Numbered from the stretch's first letter, positions 45,282-55,045 are shown. The stretch: 64,000 nt of DNA from Bdellovibrionia bacterium (GCA_030424715.1 JAUHWH010000008.1:62001-126000), one strand, 5' to 3'. The notes: generated by a model from the sequence alone, not told the origin. Numbers and translations are program-made.

Positions 45282-45813
45282 GGTGAGCCAAAGCCTGGTA
45301 GACAGATGCTACCATAATGGAGTGATCGATATCTCCGTTGGCCAAATGTCTTTCCAGCTGATCGCGATCGCACATATAAATTTCTAAATCTTCGAACTCA
45401 TCAAAGTTTTGTTCTTGCACTTTTACACAGTCATAGGCAATGAAGGTGTGCATACGGTTGGATTGCAAGGCCGGGTTGGGGTAGTGGGATAGCACTTTCT
45501 CGACGTTTTGAGAATCATAACCGGTCTCTTCACGGAGTTCACGGCGCGCGCCTTCCGCGATGGTCTCGGTGATTCTGGGATCGAGAGAGCCTCCAGGTAT
45601 CTCGATATGCATTTGCCCCGAGGCATGACGATACTGTTTGATTAAGACAAATTCCCCAGTGGCGGTTATCGGAAGAACATTGACCCAGTCCGGGAAGTCC
45701 ATGACAAAGTACCGCGGCATAATTCGACCGTCGGGCAGTTCACACCTGTGTGAGTTGAGTTGAAACAGCCCTGAAGAGAACAGCTCTGATGACTCTAAAA
45801 CCTTCCATTTCAT
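45250..45813 (-). CDS. Nudix hydrolase, ADP-ribose pyrophosphatase-like
   Basis: The 187-aa protein has a Nudix box GGSLDPRITETIAEGARRELREETGY. The RExxEExG core is intact, and two extra residues lie between the first Gly and the first Glu. The upstream part (ELPDGRIMPRYFVMDFPDWVNVLPITATGEFVLIKQYRHASGQMHIEIPGG) is typical of ADP-ribose and nucleotide-sugar pyrophosphatases. GAGG precedes the start. Confidence 0.88.
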   Translation of the reverse strand: MKWKVLESSELFSSGLFQLNSHRCELPDGRIMPRYFVMDFPDWVNVLPITATGEFVLIKQYRHASGQMHIEIPGGSLDPRITETIAEGARRELREETGYDSQNVEKVLSHYPNPALQSNRMHTFIAYDCVKVQEQNFDEFEDLEIYMCDRDQLERHLANGDIDHSIMVASVYQALAHLKKTESLVGS

Positions 45814-45866
45814 TTTAAGCCTCTTTCATTTTGTGTCGGAGTGCAGACTATGCTAAGTGCTTGAAT

Positions 45867-46523
45867 ATGTCATTAACTCTCGTATCGGTTCCCATAGGCA
45901 ACAGCGGCGACGTGACTCTTCGAGCCCTGGAGTCTCTTAAAAACGCCACCCTTTATATTGGCGAAGAACGCAAACCCATGTTTCGCTTATTGAAGGAGCT
46001 GGGGGTGGCGACTCCGAGCCATTACGAACTTCTTAATGAGCACTCGAGCCAACAAGAGATCCAAAGCTTAGCGGAGCTTTGCCGAGATCAACAGGCGGTG
46101 TTGGTCACCGATTGTGGCACCCCGGGCTTTAGTGATCCTGGAGCCGAACTGGTGCACGAATGTCGTAAACAAAAAATAGCGGTGACGGCCAACCCTGGAG
46201 CGTCTTCCCTCACCACTTTTCTGAGTCTGAGTGGAGTGAAGTTGCCACAATTTGATTTTAAAGGTTTTTTGCCGCGCGAAACCTCGGAGCGCGAGATTTT
46301 TTTTAAAGCTCTGGCTTCATACAAAACGCCAGTGATTGTGATGGACACCCCTTATCGCTTAAAAAAGACACTGGCCCAGTGCGAACAGTTTTTGCCAAAC
46401 AAAAACTTTGTGTTGGGACTCGACTTAACAAAACCTAACGAGCAGGTGGCCTCCGGCTCGATCAAAAACATTCTCAAACAATACTCGGGTGGCAAACAAG
46501 AGTTCTTGCTGTTGATTCATTGA
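45867..46523 (+). CDS. RsmI-like tetrapyrrole-methylase family protein
   Basis: The family includes RsmI, which methylates the 2'-O of C1402 in 16S rRNA. The protein opens MSLTLVSVPIGNSGDVTLRALESLKNA and has GEERKPMFRLL, VTDCGTPGFSDPGAELVHEC, NPGASSLTTFLSLSG, FKGFLPRE and DTPYRLKKTL. At 218 aa it lacks the extra C-terminal domain of RsmI (usually about 280 aa), so it may be a paralogue. The track start 12 codons earlier is weak; ATG 45867 fits the family. Confidence 0.8.
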   Translation: MSLTLVSVPIGNSGDVTLRALESLKNATLYIGEERKPMFRLLKELGVATPSHYELLNEHSSQQEIQSLAELCRDQQAVLVTDCGTPGFSDPGAELVHECRKQKIAVTANPGASSLTTFLSLSGVKLPQFDFKGFLPRETSEREIFFKALASYKTPVIVMDTPYRLKKTLAQCEQFLPNKNFVLGLDLTKPNEQVASGSIKNILKQYSGGKQEFLLLIH

Positions 46524-46553
46524 AGACCGGTATGCAGAAGGCTCCAGTGTTCC

Positions 46554-46835
46554 CTAAAAATTGAAGTTCAAGCCAAAACGACTGAACAACTCCACCCTCT
46601 CTCCTTTATACGGCAATTGGCTCTCGAATTTGGCTGAGGTCAACCCATAGCGAGCCCCTCCGTTCGATCGAAAGCTATGAACACCAACTCTTCGATAGGA
46701 GTCATGAGCTAAAGCCCTCACTGGATGAATTGGAATGCTGACTTGTTTTTTGACAGTTCTTGAATAATTTTCCCAGGCTCCGAGACCAGGTTTCTCTACT
46801 GCCGGTTCATGGTAGGCTTGCCGCCATGATATCTT
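46554..46835 (-). pseudogene. Probable C-terminal remnant of an outer membrane beta-barrel protein
   Basis: This minus-strand frame is open for 94 codons but has no ATG. Only a GTG at 46721 would start a 55-aa product, and no ribosome binding site precedes it. The translation ends SAKFESQLPYKGERVELFSRFGLNFNF, an amphipathic strand pattern with terminal Phe, typical of the end of an outer membrane barrel. It is probably the relic of a gene whose front was lost when the subtilase gene came to lie upstream. This is an inference from a hand translation of a region the track does not list. Confidence 0.35.
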
Positions 46836-47854
46836 CTAAAATGCTCTTTATAACTTTCGTTTTTTTTCTTGGGAGCCTGCCGCTTTTCAGCGGCGCCACC
46901 CCTCTTGTCGAAGAGTTTCATAAAAGGAACAACCTGAGCACCCTGCTCGTAGGATCGCCACAGGTCGCAAGTCTTGTGAGTTCTTATCAAAGAACAATCG
47001 CCCCTGTGCCCGTGGCTGTCATTGACTCTGGGGTCACCCTGCTGCACCCCCTACTCATTGGCAGTATATCGCGCAACCTTTTGGAAATTCCGAACAACCA
47101 GCTGGATGATGACTTTAATAATCTGGAAGATGATATTTACGGCTACGACTATGTCAACCGTCGTACCTTTATGACCGACGACAATGGCCATGGCACTCAC
47201 GTCGCTGGAATTATTGCCGGACTCAACCCCCAGGCTCAGATCCTGGCTATTAAAGTATTGAACGGCGCCGGAGACGGCAGGGTTGCTGATATTCTAGCAG
47301 CGATCAAGTACGCGACGTCACGAGGAGCCCGTGTCATCAATCTTTCACTGGGCGCAATGGACCTTCTCGGCGAAACCGAGGGGGCCTATGATGAGGCCAT
47401 CCTATATGCAAGAAACCATGGCGCCTTGGTTGTCGCAGCCGCCGGTAACACAAGCAACAACAACGACGAGTCCGCTTTTTTCCCGAGTAATACGTGGCAG
47501 GATAATATTATTTCCGTTTGTGCGTCTGACCCGATCGGTCGACTGGCTTCGTTTTCAAACTATGGTCAGTGGAAAGTGCACCTCTGTGCCCCAGGGGTCC
47601 AAATTGTTTCTTTAAGCCATAATTTCCTAATGAATGGATGGAGCACGGCCAGCGGCACTTCTCAAGCCGCTCCCTTCGTATCCGCAGGGGCATCCCTACT
47701 CTTTGGCCTGAACCCGAGCTTGCTTCCCTACCAGGTTCGTGATCTTCTGATGGAATCGGTGACTCCCATGGAGACATTGCGAGGGAGCAACACCTCCGGC
47801 GGGGTGCTCAACATTCCTCGCTCCATTGAAAGACTTTTTCAAAAAAATTGGTGA
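46826..47854 (+). CDS. Secreted subtilisin-like serine protease (second)
   Basis: The 342-aa protein has a signal peptide (MLFITFVFFLGSLPLFSGA), a very short propeptide and a complete S8 triad: Asp (VAVIDSGVTLLHPLL), His (GHGTHVAG) and Ser (GTSQAAPFVSAGASLL), plus NLSLGA and AAAGN. It lacks the long propeptide of the first subtilase, so folding or activation must differ. The track start at 46760 is a TTG; ATG 46826 begins MISSKMLF. It ends 51 bp before the convergent bacterioferritin gene. Confidence 0.9.
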   Translation: MISSKMLFITFVFFLGSLPLFSGATPLVEEFHKRNNLSTLLVGSPQVASLVSSYQRTIAPVPVAVIDSGVTLLHPLLIGSISRNLLEIPNNQLDDDFNNLEDDIYGYDYVNRRTFMTDDNGHGTHVAGIIAGLNPQAQILAIKVLNGAGDGRVADILAAIKYATSRGARVINLSLGAMDLLGETEGAYDEAILYARNHGALVVAAAGNTSNNNDESAFFPSNTWQDNIISVCASDPIGRLASFSNYGQWKVHLCAPGVQIVSLSHNFLMNGWSTASGTSQAAPFVSAGASLLFGLNPSLLPYQVRDLLMESVTPMETLRGSNTSGGVLNIPRSIERLFQKNW

Positions 47855-47905
47855 CGAAATCAAGGGACCAATACGAGGTTCCCAGTGGCGCATTCGCCTG
47901 AATGT

Positions 47906-48361
47906 CTATTTAGTCTCGGGTGCTCGAATCATTTTTCGTACCTCATCAACGTGTTCCACTTCGTTTCGTACAAACTCTCGGGCCATTTCTTCTAAGGCAA
48001 TATCACCCATCTCTGTAGCAACATCGACAAGCTTCTTATAAAGGGCCACTGCTCCCTCTTCGTGCTTGAGGCTTTCATGCAAGAGCTGCAAAATAGAATG
48101 GTCTCCGGATTCTGAAATCTTGGGCGCCACCATGGTCGGATGCCCACCTAGGGAGGTGATCTTTTCTCCGATGGTTGTGGCGTGGGTCATGGACTCTGTC
48201 GCATTCGAGCGAAACCAACTCTGAATGGGAATACGATTGTACCCCATAACCATAAAAGAAAAATGCAAGTACTGATTAATACCCGCCACCTCAACTTGAT
48301 AGATCTCGTTGAGCAGCTCTAGTACATCTTTATTTTGGTAGGTCTTTTCGTTCAAGCTCAT
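47906..48361 (-). CDS. bfr: Bacterioferritin
   Basis: Bacterioferritin forms 24-mer cages that oxidise and store iron. The 151-aa protein has the four-helix pattern with ferroxidase residues: LLNEIYQVEVAGINQYLHF (Glu), ESMTHATTIGEKI (Glu and His) and HEEGAVALYKKL. The heme-Met region of typical Bfr reads FRSNATESMTHA, so heme binding is uncertain. ATG 48361 has GGGGAG upstream; the track start is two codons earlier. Confidence 0.9.
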   Translation of the reverse strand: MSLNEKTYQNKDVLELLNEIYQVEVAGINQYLHFSFMVMGYNRIPIQSWFRSNATESMTHATTIGEKITSLGGHPTMVAPKISESGDHSILQLLHESLKHEEGAVALYKKLVDVATEMGDIALEEMAREFVRNEVEHVDEVRKMIRAPETK

Positions 48362-48468
48362 TGGCAACTCCCCTTCATGGATGACTTAAGGGCATTAAAG
48401 AGAATAGCCAGCACACTGTCAAGCCGTCATCATTCAATGAAACATCGGCGAGGAACAATGCGGCCACT

Positions 48469-49512
48469 CTAGCGAACGCTGACGGGTTGCTCTCTCAGCA
48501 AGGCCAACACCTGTTGCTGGCGCGCGATCAACTCATCGATGGCGCTGGGACTGAGCTCTCCTTGCAAAACTTTACGAATCAGCCCCGGGGTTGTGGCTTT
48601 AAGGTTTCCATGGAATGCCAGGCTCACCTGACTAAGATTTAGGTCCCTGGCCGCCGGCTGACTGCCTGGCCGCTGATTGAAGTGAAAAAAAGAACCATTC
48701 TCAATAGCCCAAACCCCGCTGGTGTTCACAACTCGAGTGTCCTGCCCGCGCTTCCCATTGTGAATGATATAATCAAACACCGAAAGATCGGCGAGGCTTC
48801 GCATCAAGCCCTCCTGCCCCGTGGGAACCGACGCTTCATCAAGGCGTGCGCCTTCAACGAAGACCTGTAAAGTCCCCGCAACACCATTCAATGAGCGACG
48901 CAACGTCATCGGCACTAGGTTTAAGCCGAACAGGCGCGAAAGTTTAGACGCAGCCACCTCAGCTCCAGGGTTGATAAGAGGAGCCCCCTCCCCCGCCTTC
49001 TGAACACCTTGCTCGTGGCGATAGTCGGGCTTGAAGATGGCTCTGACTCCAGAATCAAATTCCACGAGAAAAACTTCGGCACCATCTGAGTCGCGCAGGC
49101 CCTTTGGATAACCTTCTTTAAGAGGAGCTCGTTCCAAGGTTTTACGAAGCACGCGATTGATGAAGAATTGCAAATCAAACAAGCCTTTGTCTCCAGCCAG
49201 GCGCGCCGCCTCTGGCCACTGGCGACTCTCAACAGCTTTATGAATGTCATATTGGAAGCCCTGACTGGTCTGAGCTTTTAACGAAATAATCTCACCCTCA
49301 AGAAAAAAGCGGTCTTTGAACACCTGGGAACAAAAGGACTGAGCGAACGTATTTGGAGTGAACAATCCCAACCCAAGCAGCAAACTAAAGAGCAATATCC
49401 CTCTCCTGAACCCGACCCCCTTCTTTTCCGTGAAAGACCGGCAAGTTTCGTGAGGAAGATCGCCCTGATTTCTTTTACACTTTCCAAGAAAAACTAACAT
49501 CTCTGGTATCAT
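48469..49512 (-). CDS. Secreted kinase-fold protein (FAM20/HipA-like), altered active site
   Basis: The 347-aa protein has a hydrophobic signal segment at about 36-57 after a long N-terminal stretch (RRGILLFSLLLGLGLFTPNTFAQS). The rest follows the order of FAM20/HipA/PI4K-like kinases: VEFDSGVRAIFKPDY (Lys for ATP), NPGAEVAASKLSRLFGLNLVP (Glu helix), then FDYIIHNGKRGQDTRVV where catalytic proteins have a D-R-x-x-N site, and WAIENGSFFHF in place of DNG. The catalytic Asp and Asn seem to be changed, so it may be a pseudokinase or use other residues. It is probably periplasmic; partner unknown. Confidence 0.6.
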   Translation of the reverse strand: MIPEMLVFLGKCKRNQGDLPHETCRSFTEKKGVGFRRGILLFSLLLGLGLFTPNTFAQSFCSQVFKDRFFLEGEIISLKAQTSQGFQYDIHKAVESRQWPEAARLAGDKGLFDLQFFINRVLRKTLERAPLKEGYPKGLRDSDGAEVFLVEFDSGVRAIFKPDYRHEQGVQKAGEGAPLINPGAEVAASKLSRLFGLNLVPMTLRRSLNGVAGTLQVFVEGARLDEASVPTGQEGLMRSLADLSVFDYIIHNGKRGQDTRVVNTSGVWAIENGSFFHFNQRPGSQPAARDLNLSQVSLAFHGNLKATTPGLIRKVLQGELSPSAIDELIARQQQVLALLREQPVSVR

Positions 49513-49596
49513 ACAACGCCTTGACCAGTTTGGCGGCTACAAGTCTGAAGACTATAGAATTTACAGAAGATCAAAGAGTCGCTGGCTAAGATTTAA

Positions 49597-50106
49597 TCAG
49601 TTGCCGGGGCCTCTGATAACAATCGCCGGGATACCAGCAACGGTAGTGCCAGCCGGCACGCCCTTTGTCACCACAGAGTTGGCTCCCACTCGCACACCGT
49701 CACCCAAGGCCACGGGTCCTAAAATTTTGGCTCCGGCACCGACCATCACCCCGTGCCCTAAGGTGGGATGTCGTTTTTCTTGGCTAATACTGACGCCACC
49801 GAGAGTCACTCCGTGATAGACGACACAATCGTCGCCAACCTCTGCGGTCTCTCCGATAACAACTCCCGCTCCGTGATCGATCACAAAACGTTTGCCAATT
49901 TGAGCCCCCGGATGAATCTCGATGAGAGTTAACACACGTGAAACTTCAGACACCAGTCGCGCCAAGAAAAACAGCTTCATTTTGTAGAGAAGGTGAGCCC
50001 CCCGGTGAAAAAACATGGCTCTTGGGCCGGGGTAGAGGAGGATCACTTCTAACAACGATCGTGCCGCTGGGTCATAATTTTTGTAGGCTTTTAAAAAGTC
50101 GATCAT
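49597..50106 (-). CDS. cysE: Serine O-acetyltransferase
   Basis: CysE acetylates serine with acetyl-CoA, the first step of cysteine synthesis. The 169-aa short form lacks most of the helical N-terminal domain. The left-handed beta-helix signature is clear: [64 protein letters not shown] and [12 protein letters not shown]. It overlaps yhaM by 4 nt (ATGA) and is the last gene of the alr-mla-purH operon. Confidence 0.95.
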   Translation of the reverse strand: MIDFLKAYKNYDPAARSLLEVILLYPGPRAMFFHRGAHLLYKMKLFFLARLVSEVSRVLTLIEIHPGAQIGKRFVIDHGAGVVIGETAEVGDDCVVYHGVTLGGVSISQEKRHPTLGHGVMVGAGAKILGPVALGDGVRVGANSVVTKGVPAGTTVAGIPAIVIRGPGN

Positions 50107-51071
50107 TCTTCAGTTTTCTTAAAATTGTCTTTAAAGAAATGTCTCCCGTACAGTTGATTAAAAGACGTCCATAGTTCATCCCCAGAATTGTCTTGATTCA
50201 TAAACTGGGTGATGGAATCGATCTTGCTGTCCAAGTCATCGATCATCCAAACCACGTAGGCTTCTAAAAGCATTGGAACTTTTGGAGACCCGTACTCAAG
50301 ACGGCCATGATGACTCAACACAATATGCTTAAGGATGACGATTTGCTCTTCTGGGAAGCCCAGGATTTGAGAAGCTTTGCGCTCGACAAGTTCGGCAGAC
50401 ATCACAAGATGCCCCACAAGCCTCCCCTTGTCAGTGTAACGGATGCCCTTGTTGGTCCACTCCAGCTCCCAAATTTTACCGATGTCGTGAAAGATGGCAC
50501 CAAACAATAAAAGGTCAAAATTCATATGGGTGTATTGCTGGCTAACGAACACCATTAGCTTACTGATGGACAAAATATGCTCAATAAGACCACCCACTTT
50601 AACATGATGGATAGACTTCGCGGCGGGAGATGACAAAAGCTTTTCTTTTATTTGTGGATCATTCAGTGTGCTTAGCAATAGCTGTTTAATATGGGGAGAC
50701 TTTACAGACTCCACGATTTGCAACAGCTCTTGCAACACTTCTTCAGGGGCGCGACCAATCTCTCCGACATAGTCTTCAAAGTTCACTTTTTGATCTTTGA
50801 TGGGATCAATTTTGTGGATCACTATTTGCTTTTTATTTTGGAAAAGCTGAACCATCCCCTTCACGATGACGATGTCCCCTGATTGGAAAGAATTGTTCAT
50901 TCTCTCGATGTTGTCCCAGATTTTGGCGTCCACACTGCCACTTCGGTCGCTCAGATGAAGGGAAATGTACTGGTTGCCTTTTTTGTCCGTTAGCAAAACT
51001 TTATTTTTGGCTAAAAACGTGGAGTGCAGGCTCTGTTTTTCTTTGAGATCAGTGACAAATAGTTTTTCCAT
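50103..51071 (-). CDS. 3'-5' exoribonuclease YhaM-like (OB-fold plus HD domain)
   Basis: The 322-aa protein has an N-terminal OB-fold (about 15-90: [40 protein letters not shown]) and an HD domain (about 155-260: [48 protein letters not shown]). This is the layout of Bacillus YhaM and staphylococcal CBF1, 3'-5' exonucleases for RNA and DNA. It lies 6 nt after the previous gene and overlaps cysE. Confidence 0.9.
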   Translation of the reverse strand: MEKLFVTDLKEKQSLHSTFLAKNKVLLTDKKGNQYISLHLSDRSGSVDAKIWDNIERMNNSFQSGDIVIVKGMVQLFQNKKQIVIHKIDPIKDQKVNFEDYVGEIGRAPEEVLQELLQIVESVKSPHIKQLLLSTLNDPQIKEKLLSSPAAKSIHHVKVGGLIEHILSISKLMVFVSQQYTHMNFDLLLFGAIFHDIGKIWELEWTNKGIRYTDKGRLVGHLVMSAELVERKASQILGFPEEQIVILKHIVLSHHGRLEYGSPKVPMLLEAYVVWMIDDLDSKIDSITQFMNQDNSGDELWTSFNQLYGRHFFKDNFKKTEE

Positions 51072-51077
51072 TGAATC

Positions 51078-51767
51078 CTATGACTTTTTGCAATTGAAAT
51101 TGGGGTAGCGTGAGTCTTTCAAGCGAATATAGCCCAAGAACAAGCGCTCATCAACCAACTGAAAAAAGATGAAGGTTCCTGCCATCAGATGTAAATAATG
51201 ACGCCGAGACGAGGTGACGCGCAACCCAGCGTCACCCACAAATTCATCCATCTTTTCAGAGAGATCATATATTTGCCCACAGCCGTTGCCCCAGGAGTCC
51301 CCGTTGACGGTCTTACCAGGTGAGTCACTGACGTAGAGTAAATGATAAAGTCCCTCATGTTTGAACTGGGGGGAGAAACGCATTTTGAAGCGACCACGCC
51401 CCACCACATAATCAAAGAGATCGACGGCGCCGCCGCCTTCGACAAAGAGTAATCGGTGATTCTTGCGATCTTTCAGCACCAAATGATCTTCTGAAAAAAG
51501 CTCATACTGAATGGCTATGGGCAGTAACGAGAAATCTTCGATGATGGTTTCTTTGACACCATCTTTTCGAAGGACGTCCTTGACCACTTCCCAGAGCTTC
51601 CGAGGCACTTGGATGTTTTGGTAGTTAAAAGGCATCTGTTGAAAAACCCAGCGAGATTCTTCGGCAGCCTCTTCTTCGCTCTCCATCTCTTGAGCCAAGA
51701 CAGGGCTTTGAAAAAGCATTACAATAAGAAGAACGAAAACAGCTTTTGTTTTTAACATGGCATTCAT
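51078..51767 (-). CDS. Secreted hypothetical protein
   Basis: The 229-aa protein has a signal peptide (MNAMLKTKAVFVLLIVMLFQSPVLAQ). The mature part contains VVGRGRFKMRFSPQF, a SDSPGKTVNGDSWGNGCGQIYDL segment and a Cys near the C-terminus. It is in the operon between a TPR protein and yhaM. I do not recognise the family. Confidence 0.7.
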   Translation of the reverse strand: MNAMLKTKAVFVLLIVMLFQSPVLAQEMESEEEAAEESRWVFQQMPFNYQNIQVPRKLWEVVKDVLRKDGVKETIIEDFSLLPIAIQYELFSEDHLVLKDRKNHRLLFVEGGGAVDLFDYVVGRGRFKMRFSPQFKHEGLYHLLYVSDSPGKTVNGDSWGNGCGQIYDLSEKMDEFVGDAGLRVTSSRRHYLHLMAGTFIFFQLVDERLFLGYIRLKDSRYPNFNCKKS

Positions 51768-51786
51768 AAGATGACCCTTCTCCTAC

Positions 51787-53514
51787 TTAAAAATTTCTTC
51801 TGAGTTTCAACAAGGGAGCGAAGTTGGGAGATATTCCCAACCCAAGGTGCACGGACCGTTGACTGCTCCCACGGTCTTTCTCGTACATAAGCTCGCTGTT
51901 CCCCCAGTGAGAGTACAACAAAGATATTCTTTTTGCATGCTTCCCTCTGAAAATGGCTTGGGCACAGTTCAAATCAGACGCGATAAGACACCCTCGCAAG
52001 ATGGTTTCAACCATGGGCTGCTTCTGGTCCACCTGGTCGACGAAACCCAGGGCATTTTTAGCTTGAGAGACGTCATTGAGCTTCAGCAAGGTCGAGGCAT
52101 ATAGGGCCTGTAAAACACCATCATCATTTTTTTGCGACAATAGATTTTCAAAAATCTTTTTCGCATCTAAAGTTCGTCCAACTTTCAACAAACAAAAACC
52201 ATCGAGCATCTTTTGACTGTACTCCGTTAGCTTGCTGTTTAGCTTTTTACAGAGTGGGTAGTAGTCCACCCAATTGAAACTTTGAAAATCGATCAGCGTA
52301 TCGTGAACATGCAATCGCGTCAGTTCGAAGTCGACTCGTAAAAAATTATTCACCATGACCGTGATATTCTCCGCCGGCCCACCCAACTGGGCATTAATGA
52401 CAGCCACGAGAAAGAGAACTTCCTGGCGAAAATCAGAAAATTTTTGTGCGTATTGATCGGTGACGGACAAAGCTTCTTTCAATACTTTCTCGTTGTTTTG
52501 ATTCAAGCCTTGTTCGCTCAAGGAGCGAACATAAAAGTAATGAGCCACAGCTTCATCAGGATGCTCGGAAACCACCTGGCGCATTAAGGCCACCGCCTCA
52601 TCATACTTTTTTAGCTTCATGAGAACCTGAGCCTTATTCAAACGTGCTGGAAGAAACTGATCATCCGATTGCAGAGCAGAGTCGTAAGACACAAGGGCTT
52701 CGGCATAGCGTTGCCTATAGGCAAAGGACAGGCCAATGATGTTTTGGGCCATTTTTTTGACTGACTTATGCCGAGTGGTAGCGACGAGTTTCTCTAAGCT
52801 AACCTGGGCCTGGTCGAACTGACCATCGAACTGAATGGATAGGGGCGACATTTCAAGCAACAGGTTGGGGTCCGTTGGTGAAATGTTCGAGGCTGTCGTG
52901 AAGTTTTGCAGAGCCTTTTGATACTCCCCGACCTTCAAAGCATCGAGTGCCACGTCGGTGAGTTGATCATAAGCCGATATCTTCTGCTCAATCATTCGTT
53001 TTTGTTTGAACTCCAAAACCAAGTATGAGGCACCGCCAATGACGAGGACCAAAAACGAAATAAAAAAGGTGGATGAAAAACGACTTTTCTTGCGGCTCAG
53101 AGGCAAGCCCCGCTCTTGCGGCAAAAATCCTCCACGCTGAGTTCTGTCGCCGGGATACTCTGGTAACGAAGGTTGCGGGCGCCCTAAGGAGTCGTCACCT
53201 CCGGATTCACTATCACTGTCGGCTTGCCCCACAGAGACCGTTTGGGTGCGAGTCAGCTCTTGGGTCTTGGTCCCAAGATCGAGAGTTCCGGTCATTGTTT
53301 CTTCACGCTGTTGGTAAGTGGTGGCCTTTAGCTTTTCAATAGCCGCTGCAAACAACGAATGATCTTTTATCGGGCGCCACCGCTCGAGAGGCCCCTTTAT
53401 TTCATCTAGGAGATGAACCTCACCATTGAATATGTTCTCGACGACCGTGTCGAACTCGTAGGGCCCGAGAATGGAATCACTGGATTTTACTAACCATTTT
53501 TTTTCCTTAATCAT
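51787..53514 (-). CDS. Membrane protein with GYF_2-like head and periplasmic TPR repeats
   Basis: The 575-aa protein has a cytoplasmic GYF_2-like N-terminus (about 5-55: KKWLVKSSDSILGPYEFDTVVENIFNGEVHLLDEI...RWRPI), a polar linker, one membrane helix (about 147-167: FFISFLVLVIGGASYLVLEF) and then at least four TPR-like repeats (about 185-350, such as YQKALQNFTTASNISPTDPNLLLEMSPL). It could tether or scaffold envelope proteins. The same GYF_2-like head occurs in the PilZ protein at 43.7 kb. It follows purH by 12 nt. Confidence 0.75.
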   Translation of the reverse strand: MIKEKKWLVKSSDSILGPYEFDTVVENIFNGEVHLLDEIKGPLERWRPIKDHSLFAAAIEKLKATTYQQREETMTGTLDLGTKTQELTRTQTVSVGQADSDSESGGDDSLGRPQPSLPEYPGDRTQRGGFLPQERGLPLSRKKSRFSSTFFISFLVLVIGGASYLVLEFKQKRMIEQKISAYDQLTDVALDALKVGEYQKALQNFTTASNISPTDPNLLLEMSPLSIQFDGQFDQAQVSLEKLVATTRHKSVKKMAQNIIGLSFAYRQRYAEALVSYDSALQSDDQFLPARLNKAQVLMKLKKYDEAVALMRQVVSEHPDEAVAHYFYVRSLSEQGLNQNNEKVLKEALSVTDQYAQKFSDFRQEVLFLVAVINAQLGGPAENITVMVNNFLRVDFELTRLHVHDTLIDFQSFNWVDYYPLCKKLNSKLTEYSQKMLDGFCLLKVGRTLDAKKIFENLLSQKNDDGVLQALYASTLLKLNDVSQAKNALGFVDQVDQKQPMVETILRGCLIASDLNCAQAIFRGKHAKRISLLYSHWGNSELMYEKDRGSSQRSVHLGLGISPNFAPLLKLRRNF

Positions 53515-53526
53515 GCCCTACCTTTG

Positions 53527-55035
53527 CTAATGTCGAAAATGACGAGTCCCCGTAAACACCATGGGAATACCTAGCTCTTTGGCCTTCGCAATCACAGCGT
53601 CATCTTTTATCGAGCCCCCAGGCTGAATGATTGCTTTTACTCCGTGTTGTGCCGCCAGCTCAATAGAGTCGGGAAAGGGAAAAAAAGCGTCACTCGCTAG
53701 AAACTTATCAGACTGTTCTGGATGAAATTTAGCCGCTCTTCCGAAAGCTTGTTCCACGGCGTCCACCCGGTTCACCTGCCCCATGCCAAGGCCTAAGGTT
53801 TGATCGACTCCCGTAACGGCAATCGCATTACTCTTTAAACAGGCACAGACTCGCCAAGCGAAACTCAGAGCCTTCCAGTCGACAGGAGACAGTTCTCCAG
53901 AAACCAATTTCCAGTTATCGGAGTGACCGGCCACGCGATCCTGATCTTGCGTCAAATAACCGCCCAGCACTGTTCGAAACTGAGTCTCAGTATGCAAGGA
54001 CTCCTGTAATAGGTTTGGCCAAATCAAAACCCGCAAATTCTTTTTTGCCGCCAAAAGCTCTTTGGCTTCGGGACTGATACTTGGTGCAACGATACACTCT
54101 AGAAATAAAGCACTCAGCTGTCTGGCGCAGGCGCCATCGATTTCACGGTTGAGAGCAATGATCCCCCCAAAAACACTCACAGGGTCCGCCTTTAGAGACT
54201 TCTCCAGGGCTGAGGCGATTGTGGCATCGCTGGCAACACCACAGGGATTGTTGTGCTTTACCGAGATCACTGTGATCTCATCTTGAAACTGCCGAAGGGC
54301 CTGTACGGCTGCGTCGAGGTCTAATAGGTTATTGTAAGACAACTCTTTACCCTGCAAAATTTCAGCCTCATGCAAGCCCTGCCCCTCGCCCTTGAACCAA
54401 GCGGCACTTTGACTGGGGTTCTCACCATAACGCAGAGTTTTGTGCAAAGTCCCGTGCAACCCATGGGTTGTTGAGTCCATTAAATAGTCGGCAATATGTC
54501 GGTCATAGTCGCTGACATGGTCAAACACCTTGGCGGCTAATTTTTTTCGACTCTGGTGATCGATCTCTTTGGTTTTTTGCACCCACTGATAATCCTCGGG
54601 GTCACAAACCACGGTGACACTATCAAAGTTTTTTGCAGAGGCTCTTAGCAAAGTGGGACCACCGATATCGACCAGCTCAACCATCTCGGATTCCGAGTGA
54701 TCTTTCTTCAGCCCCTCTTTGAAGGGATAGAGATTGACGACAACAAGATCAAAGGCCTCGAGGCCGTATTCACGCAACAAGGCTTGATCCTCTGGATTGT
54801 CGGCCCGCTGTAAAATGGGCATATGGATGTTGGGATGAAGGGTTTTTACCCGCCCCCCCATCACTTCAGGGAACCCGGTCTGATCTTTGACACGAACGAC
54901 CTGAAAGCCCCTTTCCTCTAGGTAGGAGGCCGTTCCTCCCGATGAGACAATACGCATGCCCTGATTCGCATAGGGACGCAAAAATTCTTCTAAACCGACT
55001 TTGTTGGAGACACTGACAAGGGCATTTTTAAACAT
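53527..55035 (-). CDS. purH: Bifunctional purine biosynthesis protein PurH
   Basis: PurH carries AICAR formyltransferase and IMP cyclohydrolase, the last two steps to IMP. The 502-aa protein has the IMP cyclohydrolase domain (about 1-195: ALVSVSNKVGLEEF, SSGGTASYL, GGRVKTLHPNIHM, VVVNLYPF, IDIGGPTLLRASAKN-like region) and the AICARFT domain (about 205-502: RYGENPSQSAAWF, KHNNPCGVA, with DAFFPFPDSIELAAQHGVKAIIQPGGSIKD). AAGGAAG precedes the ATG, 10 nt after mlaD. Confidence 0.97.
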   Translation of the reverse strand: MFKNALVSVSNKVGLEEFLRPYANQGMRIVSSGGTASYLEERGFQVVRVKDQTGFPEVMGGRVKTLHPNIHMPILQRADNPEDQALLREYGLEAFDLVVVNLYPFKEGLKKDHSESEMVELVDIGGPTLLRASAKNFDSVTVVCDPEDYQWVQKTKEIDHQSRKKLAAKVFDHVSDYDRHIADYLMDSTTHGLHGTLHKTLRYGENPSQSAAWFKGEGQGLHEAEILQGKELSYNNLLDLDAAVQALRQFQDEITVISVKHNNPCGVASDATIASALEKSLKADPVSVFGGIIALNREIDGACARQLSALFLECIVAPSISPEAKELLAAKKNLRVLIWPNLLQESLHTETQFRTVLGGYLTQDQDRVAGHSDNWKLVSGELSPVDWKALSFAWRVCACLKSNAIAVTGVDQTLGLGMGQVNRVDAVEQAFGRAAKFHPEQSDKFLASDAFFPFPDSIELAAQHGVKAIIQPGGSIKDDAVIAKAKELGIPMVFTGTRHFRH

Positions 55036-55045
55036 GGGCTCTTCC

